28,680 nucleotides of DNA from Sphaeroforma sirkka. Lineage: Eukaryota > Opisthokonta > Ichthyosporea > Ichthyophonida. The stretch spans positions 1 through 28,680 of the forward strand of contig LUCW03001797.1 in NCBI GenBank assembly GCA_001586965.3, in the 5' to 3' direction. The position numbers and the translations under genes are program-made. Below are positions 9,698-18,280 of this stretch, one piece after another (the first letter of the stretch is position 1; every line of letters starts with the position of its first letter). The notes under the pieces were generated by a model that saw nothing but the letters and a program-made list of their open reading frames with translations, did not search any database and was not told where the DNA came from.

Positions 9698-10293
9698 TGT
9701 AAACTTCGATGGAAAATTACTAGGTTTCAAACTATATTAAACTAAAATACAATTTAGTCAGTTAGGATTTAGCAATGGTAACTTGTGTAAGAATGATCGG
9801 GACTGCCTCTTGTTAAGAGCCTAAATATCCTCGATCACACAGGGCGTACCTCTAGCTGTTCTTTATTGAATAATTTTCACTAGAAGTACTAAGTGTTCAT
9901 GACCACTTGCCTAATTTGTAAATAGACATAATAACGTAAGTCACGTCAATACATTAGCTGATATAAATAAAGTTCCATCTGAAGAAAAGTTAAAAAAAGA
10001 AAAAGACTTATTGGATTTTGGAGATTGGCGGGAGGACCAAAATCTATAAGTAGTAGTTCGGAGATTATAAAATTTAGTTTATAATATCCTACATCTACTA
10101 ATGTCTCAAATAGGTCCAAGTAGATGAGTCATACCAAATACTCAGGCTATTGGAGCCATCAAAGTGAATTTAGAACACTTTGGAAATATTGGAAAAAGAG
10201 CTTGTACTAAATTATTTAAAATACAAATAAAAACCAATGTATTATCTCAATTGATCTTGATATTTTAGACTGACCGGAGGCCGTATTTCTACA
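9698..10293 (-). repeat. Gypsy-A 5' LTR
   Basis: This is the 596-bp partner of 2633-3225 and, in element orientation, the upstream LTR that would carry promoter and polyadenylation signals. The inner edge (TGTAAACTT on the plus strand) is 81 bp from the proposed gag start at 9616. It is AT-rich, with a TTATAAAATTTAGTTTATAA palindrome-like stretch near 10062-10084 that could serve as a TATA element; that role is inferred. Confidence 0.9.
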
Positions 10294-10416
10294 GCTGCGA
10301 CTGTAAATTACAAGTATGCGTGTGCGCGGGCACTCGGAATTATACATAAGGCATCTCAACCATACCGCCCTCAGACCTTTGGTGCGCAGGGCGACGGCAC
10401 ACAAAAAAAAAAACAG

Positions 10417-10904
10417 CATCACACATCATTTGTTGGCTGCCCGGAATTGTGGAATGAGCGTCTATTACTCACTATGCTTTACCGGAACCTCAGGATATCA
10501 CAGCGTCACAAGTCTGCAATATTTAGTGTTTGTTTCGGTCACCGCCATGTCCCATTTGAAAACTTAACTGATGACCTACATGGTCATATTCCTACGACGA
10601 ATGATGCATAGCAGAACCGATTGGATGAACTGGAAAAGACTATTCTACCAAAACTTCATCAGAAACCGGTCAAGTTGACTGATGCTATGGCGGATGCTAC
10701 TGATCAGATACATAAGTTTGATTTGATTGCGTTCAAGGCGTGAGACGCCGTTATGATATACTCGTACAAGGGGCTACGACCAATGCTATGAACTCTTTGC
10801 TGGAACCACACGTAATCCATAGTCGGGAAAATCAGAGTTACCATCTATGAGCAAAGAACAGAAGAAAGCCGCCTGAGTTCAAAGACCGTCCAGTAAAATG
10901 TTGA
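10417..10904 (+). pseudogene. Gag-like retroelement remnant
   Basis: The frame is open from about 10417 to a TGA at 10741, except for one in-frame TAG near 10609. It reads GCPELWNERLLLTMLYRNL, then LDELEKTILPKLHQKPVKL and DAMADATDQIHKFDLIAF. A frame change near 10740 continues it with RRYDILVQGATTNAMNSLL to a TGA at 10848 and on to about 10904. The helical, leucine-spaced character resembles the Gag-type ORFs of gypsy- or DIRS-like elements, but I cannot assign a family. It is not homologous to gypsy-A or gypsy-B Gag by eye, and no zinc knuckle or pol follows. It is probably the stump of a third element cut by LINE-A or gypsy-A. Confidence 0.35.
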
Positions 10905-11309
10905 GATCATTAGGTTAGTACACCGCGATACGGAGCCACTGTTTAAAGAATCGCTATAGAAAGAATAGGGATAATATTATTTATTTCAAAAATGACAAGT
11001 ATGTATGTTACAATGAATGAACATATGGTATGGCTCTCATAGTCGCTGTAGTGGTTCAGGAAAGATTGATGGGAAGAAGTGGTCAATAAATTCCCGTTTG
11101 AAGCTCTGGCCAAGTGAGTCGACAATGGAAGATATGCGCTGAGCCAATTTGGGCTTGTGTTGACAAAACACTGTTACTATCGAATGCTCCATATATTTGC
11201 TTGCTGACCTACTAAGTAGAGTACCCACCTCTGTGGTACGGATTGGGTCTGCGCCATGTAATGCCGCGGAATGGTTAGTGCAGAGTATGAATTACCGAGA
11301 AGGACCAGG

Positions 11310-12695
11310 TTATCCGTCATGATCCGGTCGATGAGCGAGGATGGGGGTAAGCCAATGCCGCACCAGACCACGGATGAATTCGGTATGTGTTGGCTGGCCT
11401 GGATCGAGAAGTATCATAGGCGGGACCAACAAGCGCGATGATTTGGTTTGAACCGGAATTTGGAAGTAGTACTTCAACAGCGTGATTAGCCGGGGTATGG
11501 GGAACATCTGTTGATGTGTCAGGGACGGGTGAGGGTACGGTGGTTCTTCAACATGCTGGAGAAAAGATCCAAGGTGTTCGTGGAGGGTCCAGATACTGTG
11601 GAAGTCGTGGCAGTCCTGTAATCGCTGAAGGAGGTCAGGGCTAATGGGCGGCAGTTTTGGAATTAGTTGTTGAATGCAGGTAAAGTGGCTGGTAGTGAAC
11701 TTGTGGCTACCGGTGCAGACAAGGCAGAGACAGCCGTCGGTGCGGTAGTCGAGCAATGTGAACATGTACGTATTCGTCACAATCATAGCACAGAGCCGGA
11801 TTGGTGTAGACTCGAAGCAGCGATTGAAGCTGTCGTGTCTGGCTGTGTCTCGGTTTGAGGATGGCGGTTTACCCATACCCAGTTGGTAGTAGTATTGGCG
11901 CCGGGCCATTGCCGCGATCTCCGTGTTGGACCAACGTTTTGTTGAGTTCTTCCTGATGTCGTCACAGCATTGTCGGAGGGCTACATGGTCGGGTGTACGC
12001 CCGCCCGTGGTTTTGTGCACAGTTTTCAGGTGAGCATAGATACTGTACGGGAAGCGCAGTGATGGTTTGTCGTGGGCCCAGGCGGGCTGCGTCAGAGGTG
12101 TAAGTGGATTTGTGCTGGCCATTGAGTCGAGTTGTATTCCCAGGCAGCCTCCGAGGTAATCTGCAAATGGTCGCGCGGGGAGCAGGCCGTTTGTTTGATG
12201 TTTGGGAAACCGAGGGTACTTAGTGCCCATGATGATGGCTGCTGCTTGGATGAGTGCTGAGTTAAAGCGCCCAAACAGGGGGTCTAACGCATCCTTCCAT
12301 ATAGGCGGAGCCCAGGCAATAATGTTCAGTCCATATGTAGCCGTGAATAGGATGAATGTTCTGAACATCACCAGTCGGTTGCGGGGGTGTCGCCAGCTGA
12401 AGCCATGGAAACCATAAGCGTGGAAAGAGGCGATACCCAGTGACAACGCTGCAACCAGGGATTCCATATGTCTGGCGAGGTTGATTCCTGGTACTCCGTG
12501 AGAGAGTGGGAACCCCAGATATTTGGAGTGTTTCGGTTCGGCATGCGTGGGCGCCATCTTCAGGGGGAGGTAACGTGTGTTCCAAGGTGCGTCTGCAAGC
12601 GTCGGCGTGATAAGCTCACCATTTATACGGAGAGTTGGTGCCGCGTGTCGCAAGTCGGTAGATCGTACTCGGGGTTTAATGACACTCAATGTCAT
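11310..12695 (-). pseudogene. LINE-A C-terminal region with CCHHC-type zinc motif
   Basis: A 461-codon frame follows the RT. It starts with the thumb-like part (RINGELITPTLADAPWNTRY, then KYLGFPLSHGVPG, the 'K-Y-L-G-x-x-x' block seen after LINE palms). It continues with helical segments such as ARHMESLVAAL. Near 11670-11720 it has CLVCTGSHKFTTSHFTC, a C-x2-C-x3-H-x5-H-x2-C arrangement resembling the C-terminal zinc knuckle of many LINE ORF2 proteins. The second copy keeps exactly the same spacing (CPICPGSHNFTTDHFGC), so the motif is under constraint. The frame ends at 11310. Short open pieces in other frames continue to 11037. The first few residues overlap the RT frame because of a deletion (see RT entry). 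Confidence 0.75.
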
Positions 12696-13458
12696 CTAAG
12701 AAGGGCTGGAGCGAACCCGATCGAGGGGCTTGGATCCGTGTGTCATCAACAAATAAATAAGAGCGGAGGAGCTTGGGCCGAAATTGTGCTAGCGTGACAG
12801 CTAAGGAATCCATGTAGATAATAAAGAGCTGAGGGCCGACGATTGAGCCTTGCAGGATGCCATTCGTTCTATCGAATAGAGACGAGAGCGTGCTGCGGTA
12901 TGTAACTCGGGTAGGGACCCTCCCAAACAGCGCGCGGAGGCAGTTGATCCAGTTTCCGGGCATTCCAGCGTGGCGCAGAAATACCCATAGGCGTGGGAGA
13001 GCGACCTTGTCGTATGTCTTGGTTTTGTCCAGACAGACGTCGTTCCACTCCTCTTCTGACTGTGTCTCAAATTCCATGGCGGCAAGTGCTTGGGTATGAC
13101 AGGAGTACCGTGATTTGAAGCCAGCTTGGGTAGCATGGGTAGCAGAGCCGGGGTGGCTCGTAATCAGATTAAGAAAGCACTTTTCAAAGATGGGGCGTAA
13201 GTTGGCGGGGGAGGTGATATCTGCATCGGCTTTCTTTGGGTGCGCTGTCAGGAGGCTGCAGTTCAGGGCTGCAGAGAAGGTACCCGCCTTCAGTAGCTCT
13301 GTGAATGCTTCGGCAAGGAGTCTAATCAGTGGGCTATTAGCGTCCAGGTGTTCTAATGTCCGGCGTTCGGTAGACCGCTCCACTGCGGCCTTCAAGAGAA
13401 GGATGTGGATTCCGTCGGGGCCAGGTCCCTTATTGGGATAGCGTAGTATTGACTCCAT
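12676..13458 (-). pseudogene. LINE-A reverse transcriptase
   Basis: The RT domain would copy element RNA by target-primed synthesis. Motifs in order are GPGPDGIHILLLKAA (fingers), NLRPI, VCLDKTKTYDKVALPRLW (first catalytic Asp; usual form F-L-D-x-x-K-A-F-D), TNGILQGSIVGPQLFIIYMDSL (the Q-G-S-x-x-G-P-x-L-F block of non-LTR RTs) and YLFVDDTRIQ (catalytic F-V-D-D). The frame stops right after the palm, at LDDI. In the second copy the same place has an extra 38 nt that joins palm and thumb in one frame, so this stop reflects a 38-nt deletion near 12682-12690. Residues N-terminal to the fingers, including any endonuclease, are missing. Confidence 0.85.
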
Positions 13459-13520
13459 TTGTGGTCAAAATACAAGTACTTAGATTTATTTGAGTATTTT
13501 AGGTTTATTACAAGTTTAAC

Positions 13521-13546
13521 AGTTTATCAGAATAATCTGATAAACT
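13521..13546. repeat. Perfect hairpin, 10-bp arms
   Basis: AGTTTATCAG and CTGATAAACT are exact reverse complements separated by AATAAT. This is the first of three hairpins in about 155 bp between LINE-A and gypsy-B. Confidence 0.9.
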
Positions 13547-13583
13547 GGGTTTTAGGGTTTTGCTGGTTTTACAGCACATGACT

Positions 13584-13609
13584 AATGACTCATTTAAGAG
13601 TCAGTCATT
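13584..13609. repeat. Imperfect hairpin, AATGACT / AGTCATT
   Basis: The seven-base outer arms are exact complements. An alternative inner pairing, TGACTC with GAGTCA, is also possible. Confidence 0.8.
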
Positions 13610-13643
13610 TTAGGATTACTGTTTATAATTACTAATAAATGAA

Positions 13644-13676
13644 CAACGTCCCCCTCCCTGAGGAGGGAGAACGTTG
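13644..13676. repeat. GC-rich nested hairpin
   Basis: Outer arms CAACGT and ACGTTG enclose inner arms CCCTCC and GGAGGG around a short loop. Its core TCCCTGAG also occurs in the hairpin at 18133-18157 on the other side of gypsy-B. Confidence 0.85.
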
Positions 13677-13840
13677 ACATACAGTTATCTCGCGTATACC
13701 TACTACATTTTTAACTTACCATAGAAGTTGTTAGTTTATTAGTAATACAGAGAAAGCTACAGAATATGAATTAGTCAGTAGCTGGCACATATTTTTTTCT
13801 TGTTATAAGTATAACATTTGAAAGACAATGCGAACAGAGA

Positions 13841-14370
13841 ATGTCGCATCAAAACGAACGATTTAGATTATTCGATCGTTGGATTAACGACGTGTGGACG
13901 ACGAGGATGAAGAAAGAATCTACTAATATGAGTGAAACCGAAGAGCGAACATTCCAATCAAGCAGAACATTAGCCAGGGTCAACAAGGAAGGTCTCAAGA
14001 TGATCAAATGACGAAATCAGAAAATCAGCCAGAATCCACAGTCAAATCACTAGAACTTCCAGATAAATCAGGTCAACGGAGAGGATCAACAGTATGCACA
14101 AAAGGTGTGGTTGACGGCAGCTTAGTTTAGGAGTGCAATAACGAGCAATCGTTCTTAGATCGAGAAGCATATTCCAACAACCGCAACAGCACATGACAAG
14201 AACATCACGGGTAAGAAGAGTAAAAGAGGAGCGATGAGGGAAGTTCCCAACAGGGTCCTGCGAATAGGCCGTCATTAGGCCGGAGCAAGAGCAGGCGAGG
14301 AGTAGAACAAGAAGTGGCTCCGACTAATGAGGCACTCAACCATATGTTATTGTGGGATGAAGAGTAAGAC
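13841..14370 (+). pseudogene. Decayed reading frame upstream of gypsy-B, unassigned
   Basis: An ATG at 13841 opens 56 codons (MSHQNERFRLFDRWINDVW at the start) to a TGA at 14009. An ATG at 14008 in the next frame opens 40 more (MTKSENQPESTVKSL) to a TAG at 14128. After a further frame change, codon-like sequence with several stops continues to about 14370 (NRPSLGRSKSRRGVEQEV). The composition is charged and polar, like the start of gypsy-B Gag. It could be a leader ORF of gypsy-B, an exon of the host gene seen at 18281-19160, or chance. I recognise no family. Confidence 0.3.
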
Positions 14371-14588
14371 AGCTGGTAGTGTTAGAGTAGATAGACTATC
14401 GACACTACTGGTGTTAGTGTAGGAAATGAAACAGTCACGAGAAAACCCACGAGTTCCTCGGAGATCGATGTCGAGACGTTATGTGTTTGAAGGATGAAAT
14501 TTAATAGAAAATGGATATTTATATTCAGTACTCTATCAGTTCATTCGCACACATTTCTAGTTCTCCATTGACAAACAACTCACCAACC

Positions 14589-15629
14589 ATGTCCTACCCC
14601 CGCCAAAGTCGTAGACAGCAACTCTTGAATCCTGGGCGCCGCAAGGAAGATGATATCAACCGACGTGGAACTAAACGTCGTCAGTCCCATACGGAACGCT
14701 CCGCTCCGCACTCAGTTCAGGCTCTGGAGGGGCAACAAGAGACACATCTTGGGGCTCCACACCTTATTTCCGCGGACGACAAGCAGCCACCAACAGCAAA
14801 CAAAGATGGACCTGCACAATCTGACGAGGATGTCATATTCGAGGGTGAGACCAAGGAAGTGCCACAGGTAGCCAGTGAAGGGCTGTCCCCTCGTTCGTCT
14901 CCGGATACTCCAGGGGCCTTATCTCCCAGTAATGACCCACCACGCCTCCAATCTAACAAGCGGAAGCGTCACCGGAACCGTACCAACAACAAGGAAACGG
15001 CACGGGAACAATCGTCAGCTCAGAAACTCACGGAGCTAATGACACAACAGTAGTCTCTCTTTTAAAAATACGAACAGAGGTTACAGCGCATAAACGACGG
15101 ACGAACTACAATAGGGCCGGCCGCTAAGGAGAGTTCTTCTGACGCACACGAACGGGTACAGGCAGTACCAGAGGACGAAGACAACCCTACCTTCTGAATC
15201 CAAGACTGTAAGCGTCCGTACCATGGACTCGGGTACAAATCACCAGGGTCAGAGGACAGTTTAACCGAGGAGGAGGATACTCTGTCTGCCAGTGAGGATA
15301 CACCAACTTTTCAAGAGTTCGCACATGGACAAGTATCAGCCAGACAGAACCCTCATGGTAAGGAGGCGGTGAAGAATAGACAGGATCGATTAAGTACGAA
15401 CCTGTGCCAACAACAGCAACGCCAGTGGGGCGAGAAAGAAGCGCCCAGTGAATATGTACAGACACCTAAACGACAAGAGAAGGAGATACCAGTGCCTCCG
15501 CCTACACCGGCTAGTATCGAGAAAAGCCGACAGGCGCTACACGCACGGATACTACATTTAAGTGACGAGATATGCCAAGCAATCGAGGAGAATAACACGG
15601 CTCGAGCTGAAGCTCTTCGGGGGGCGTGA
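14589..15629 (+). pseudogene. Gypsy-B Gag, N-terminal disordered region
   Basis: I chose the ATG at 14589 (context ACCAACCATGTCC) over an in-frame upstream ATG at 14511. The protein starts MSYPRQSRRQQLLNPGRRK. It is very rich in Arg, Lys, Gln, Ser and Pro, with an acidic patch (QSDEDVIFEGE) and a basic one (NKRKRHRNRTNN). One reading frame runs from 14589 to 15629, but TAG at 15051, TAA at 15063 and TGA at 15195 interrupt it. The stretch after the last stop (SEDSLTEEEDTLSASED, then PPPTPASIEKSRQALHARIL) still reads like protein. It ends at a run of six Gs near 15618-15623, where the next frame takes over with a four-base overlap. By position this is the matrix or linker part of Gag. Confidence 0.6.
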
Positions 15630-16798
15630 TTGAGACACTTCGAGCTACATTAGAGTCCCGACCGGTAGAGAAGCGTCCCGTACCTTCACCACGTACGTGG
15701 CCTGATTGGCCGTCGAATAGATACTACCTAAATGATATTATGGAACGGGACAAAAGAGAGGCTCTTCTCGAGGCGTTCAAGAACGCACAAATCGCAGGGC
15801 TGGACGAGAGTTGGAACCTTACATGGTTTCATAAGGTACTATCTTACTTCAAGGCGGAGAAGTCAACACTGGACTACATCCGCGACAATTCTGAACGGTT
15901 GAAGACATGCACACCTCAGCTACAGATCAAACAAATCTGTTCGCACGAAACACAAGCCACTGTCGATCCCGCGTTTCGCAAGTTAGCCAAGGGCCAAAGT
16001 CGGAACATGCACACTCCTCTTATGGAACAAATGACACAGCTCATGGAGAACCACAGGAGGGCACGTGAACGGTGCCAGACAGATGCCGACTTCCAACAGA
16101 ATTTAGTGAACCACTGCATTGTACAAATGTTAGAAGGAGCTCTCAACGGCCGTACGTATGAACGTACTCTACAGTTGCATTCCAAATGGCAACTGATAGA
16201 GATACACGAGCTTATACAGCTGTTGAGGCCTGACATTCAGGATGCACAGCAACGTACGACAGCACGTTTCCAGGGTCGCAACAAACGCGAGGGCCCTTCG
16301 ACCAATGGAAGTCACGATGACACCAATAGCCGCCCCAACCCACACATGAGTAGACGACAAACGCAGAATTGGGCTCAACGGCCCCAACCTACGGTACCAA
16401 CGACTTGTGCGGGGTGCCAGGCACAGGCGCCACCAGGTGGTAGGCACATCCCACGGTGTCATCATTTCAGCGCGTCGCAAGTGGTGAGCGCGGAGGGTCG
16501 GGCAAGGCTATACGACAACAACCGTCCTTTGAGGGACGTACAATCGGTACACAGACCGTCCACAACATCAACCGCAGGATAGGGGCAGAATATACCCCAG
16601 ACTAGAGACGTAGTCACAATACGTCCGACGCCTCAAGTACAGGTGAATGCGATTACACAGGACGAAGGCTTGGCTCTACCATCGGAAGCTACAGAGATTC
16701 ATATCAACACGATTCTTCACGAAGACTTCGAGCACATGACGTCAACACCAAACCACGCCTGTGAGACGTGGGAGTCGGTAGCCGATCATGCATGAGAG
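15626..16798 (+). pseudogene. Gypsy-B Gag, capsid and zinc-knuckle region
   Basis: A 318-codon frame (15626-16582) has a helical capsid-like body: DPAFRKLAKGQ, then LMEQMTQLMENHRRARERC and HCIVQMLEGALNGRTYERTL. Next comes a basic Arg/Gln-rich stretch and CAGCQAQAPPGGRHIPRCHH (C-x2-C-x9-H-x3-C), a stretched zinc knuckle. The same frame continues past a TAG at 16580 (ending near a TGA at 16793) with a polar linker before the protease. Its start is set by the frame change at the G-run near 15620, not by a true initiation codon. Confidence 0.65.
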
Positions 16799-17378
16799 GT
16801 GATGGTGTCTGAGTCGGATAGGAGCTTCATATTTGTTACCACGATTGGAGCAGTGATGGCAATACAAGACCCATTGCTGACGTCAGACAACCGAGTCTAT
16901 ATTCAAGTACAAATCAACGGACGTACGTTCAAAGCCTTGATAGACACGGGAGCAAATAGAAGTTGTATCTCAAAGACATCCGCAGACCTCTTGGCCGACC
17001 AATAACTCCGGCACCACCTGGGTTATATATATATTTAGCTGACAAGGCGGTGCGAACTCCTCGACTGGGGACGACGGAAGTGGTACCTATAAGGTACGGC
17101 ACCAGAATTATCGACGGTTCATTAGATTGATGAACTTGCCGACGGGTATAGATGTCATAGTGGGGCAAGATATTTTGAAAGGCTTGGGCCTATACATAGG
17201 CGGTATCCGATCGCCACTTGCACCAATAGACCCCACAGAACTATATGAACTCATACCACGCCGACAAGCACATAACACGACGGAACCCGTCGATGTACGC
17301 CAACAGTTGGCACAGGATTTGGAAGCCAATGCGAAGATTGCCGACAACGCGCGCTGTCGTCTGGATGGAATGAGGTAA
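16799..17378 (+). pseudogene. Gypsy-B aspartic protease
   Basis: The retropepsin-like domain starts with VYIQVQINGRTFKALIDTGA, with the canonical catalytic D-T-G-A near 16938-16950, followed by NRSCIS. After a TAA at 17003 and a frame change near 17030-17112, the second half reads MNLPTGIDVIVGQDILKGLG, the usual hydrophobic-G block. It then runs as a linker to a stop at 17376. Unlike gypsy-A the catalytic triad is standard. It sits directly after Gag in the same frame. Confidence 0.75.
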
Positions 17379-17404
17379 CCATCCCAGTAACCCATGAACA
17401 AGCG

Positions 17405-18103
17405 TTGCAGATGCGGAGATCGACGCATAACTTCGTATCCGATCGATGGCTCCCCTATGTGGATGAACAAGTGAAGAAGTGGTTGACGGATTTGGTGATT
17501 ACGAAACGAACGACACCAACGACTGTTAATCTTCCTTTCCTTGCGGTACCGACATTCGATGCGGAAGGCAGCGTCAAGAAGGTATGCGTGTGTTTAGATA
17601 TGCGTGCCGTTAACGCACTTATTCCTCGTGACTAGTTCCTGACCCCCAAGGTCAACGAACTCATATCTCGCCTCAAGAGTAAGAAGTACTACACGACGCT
17701 GGACATATCGGCTGCATACCACCGGCTGCCCATCCATCCAAACTCACAATACTTATTTATTTTTACACACGAACGTTATCAGTACTCGTTCACATCAGCA
17801 CCGTTCGGTCTTCATGTAATCATGCAGCAGTTCCAACGTACCTTGAGTACGATACTTGATGGCTTACCGGTTCACCACTATATCGATGACATAGTTATCG
17901 CCAGTGACGATTATGACGAACACGTGAGGACGGTGCAGAAGGTGATACAACGCTTAACATACCACAGTTTTAAGCTCAACCCTGCCAAGTACCACTTCAC
18001 TATTTCCGAAGTCATGATTCTAGGGAAGAAAGTATCGGCACAAGGCATTGACATTGACCATGAAAAGCAGGCCAAGCTGATCGACTGGCCCATACCACTG
18101 TAG
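17405..18103 (+). pseudogene. Gypsy-B reverse transcriptase, truncated
   Basis: The RT reads in one frame from 17405, with a single TAG at 17633-17635. It has WLTDLVITKRTTPTTVNLPF (fingers), VCLDMRAVNALIPRD, TTLDISAAYHRLPIHP (first catalytic Asp), SAPFGLHVIMQQFQR and HHYIDDIVIASDD (catalytic Y-I-D-D). LGKKVSAQGIDIDHEKQ marks the thumb entry. It stops at 18103 after DWPIPL, where gypsy RTs normally continue into the connection and RNase H. The break coincides with a hairpin-rich segment, so the element is cut there by deletion or rearrangement. Confidence 0.85.
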
Positions 18104-18132
18104 TAAACACATCAAAATACGATACTAAAACC

Positions 18133-18157
18133 TACTGAGTCTCCCTGAGCCTCAGTA
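18133..18157. repeat. Hairpin, TACTGAG / CTCAGTA arms
   Basis: Exact seven-base arms surround TCTCCCTGAGC, just after the truncated end of gypsy-B. It contains the same TCCCTGAG core as the hairpin at 13644-13676. Confidence 0.85.
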
Positions 18158-18192
18158 CGGTGTATTTATTCTTATATTTGATTGTCTACGTG

Positions 18193-18231
18193 GTTTACAA
18201 ATAATTCACCTCGTGTGAATTAATTGTAAAC
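18193..18231. repeat. Long hairpin, 15 of 17 bp paired
   Basis: GTTTACAA pairs with TTGTAAAC and the inner AATTCAC pairs with GTGAATT, separated by two mismatched bases on each side and a five-base loop. It lies upstream of a possible branch point (CTAAC, 18237-18241). Confidence 0.9.
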
Positions 18232-18236
18232 TAATT

Positions 18237-18280
18237 CTAACTCCACACTTGATAGTGGTTTAAGGGGACTTTTACTACAG
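18237..18280 (+). other. Probable branch point and 3' splice site
   Basis: CTAAC at 18237-18241 is a consensus-like branch point, 39 nt before TTTTACTACAG ending at 18280. The open frame starting at 18281 has no ATG at its start, consistent with an internal exon. Confidence 0.5.

Larger units (their letters stand above)
2633..10293 (-). mobile_element. Gypsy-A: Ty3/gypsy-type LTR retrotransposon (7.66 kb)
   Basis: Two long direct repeats (2633-3225 and 9698-10293) flank a minus-strand gag-pol region in the Ty3/gypsy order: Gag, protease, reverse transcriptase, RNase H, integrase. An adenine-methyltransferase-like segment lies between RNase H and integrase, and a chromodomain-like segment sits at the end. 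LTRs begin TGTA and end TACA. The coding region is split by about ten single-base or short indels and a few stops, so this copy is not functional as read. I see no matching target-site duplication (left flank GTGAC, right flank GCTGC). I also see no clear tRNA-type primer site next to 9697 and no clean polypurine tract next to 3226. A second, partial copy lies at 19515-24560. Confidence 0.92.
11037..13458 (-). mobile_element. LINE-A: 5'-truncated non-LTR retrotransposon
   Basis: The minus-strand reverse transcriptase has LINE-type motifs, followed by a long C-terminal region with a Cys/His zinc motif and then a 3' tail with a degraded frame (11037-11228). There are no LTRs, integrase or RNase H motifs. 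No endonuclease lies upstream: the frame starts at 13458 with the RT fingers and the sequence changes abruptly to a hairpin-rich stretch, as expected from 5' truncation. No poly-A tail is evident at the 3' side. A second copy in opposite orientation is at 25371-26960. Confidence 0.8.
14589..18103 (+). mobile_element. Gypsy-B: truncated Ty3/gypsy-type retrotransposon
   Basis: Plus-strand Gag, protease and reverse transcriptase occur in gypsy order, unrelated in sequence to gypsy-A beyond the family motifs. No LTRs were found: 13459-14588 and 18104-18280 share no long direct repeat. Coding stops at 18103 just after the RT palm and thumb; RNase H and integrase are absent. The frame is largely conserved but crossed by about seven in-frame stops and about three frameshifts, so the element is dead as read. 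Confidence 0.85.

Noticed and set aside
9596..9730. Gag start at 9730 inside the LTR
   Set aside because: The extra 38 residues are hydrophobic and come from LTR sequence. The ATG at 9616 gives a Lys-rich, polar start typical of Gag.
11667..13441. Several plus-strand ORFs of 60-109 codons across LINE-A
   Set aside because: They are antisense to the RT and C-terminal frames, which carry clear conserved motifs.
15353..17470. Minus-strand ORFs over gypsy-B gag and protease (up to 120 codons)
   Set aside because: They are antisense shadows of the gag/protease frames with family motifs.
14511..18103. Recoded stop codons as the explanation for the gypsy-B frame
   Set aside because: TAA, TAG and TGA all occur in frame and true frameshifts are also present, so decay is simpler than an altered code.
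13459..18280. LTRs of gypsy-B in the flanking noncoding stretches
   Set aside because: Comparing 13459-14588 with 18104-18280 by eye showed no long direct repeat, only shared hairpin character and one eight-base core.
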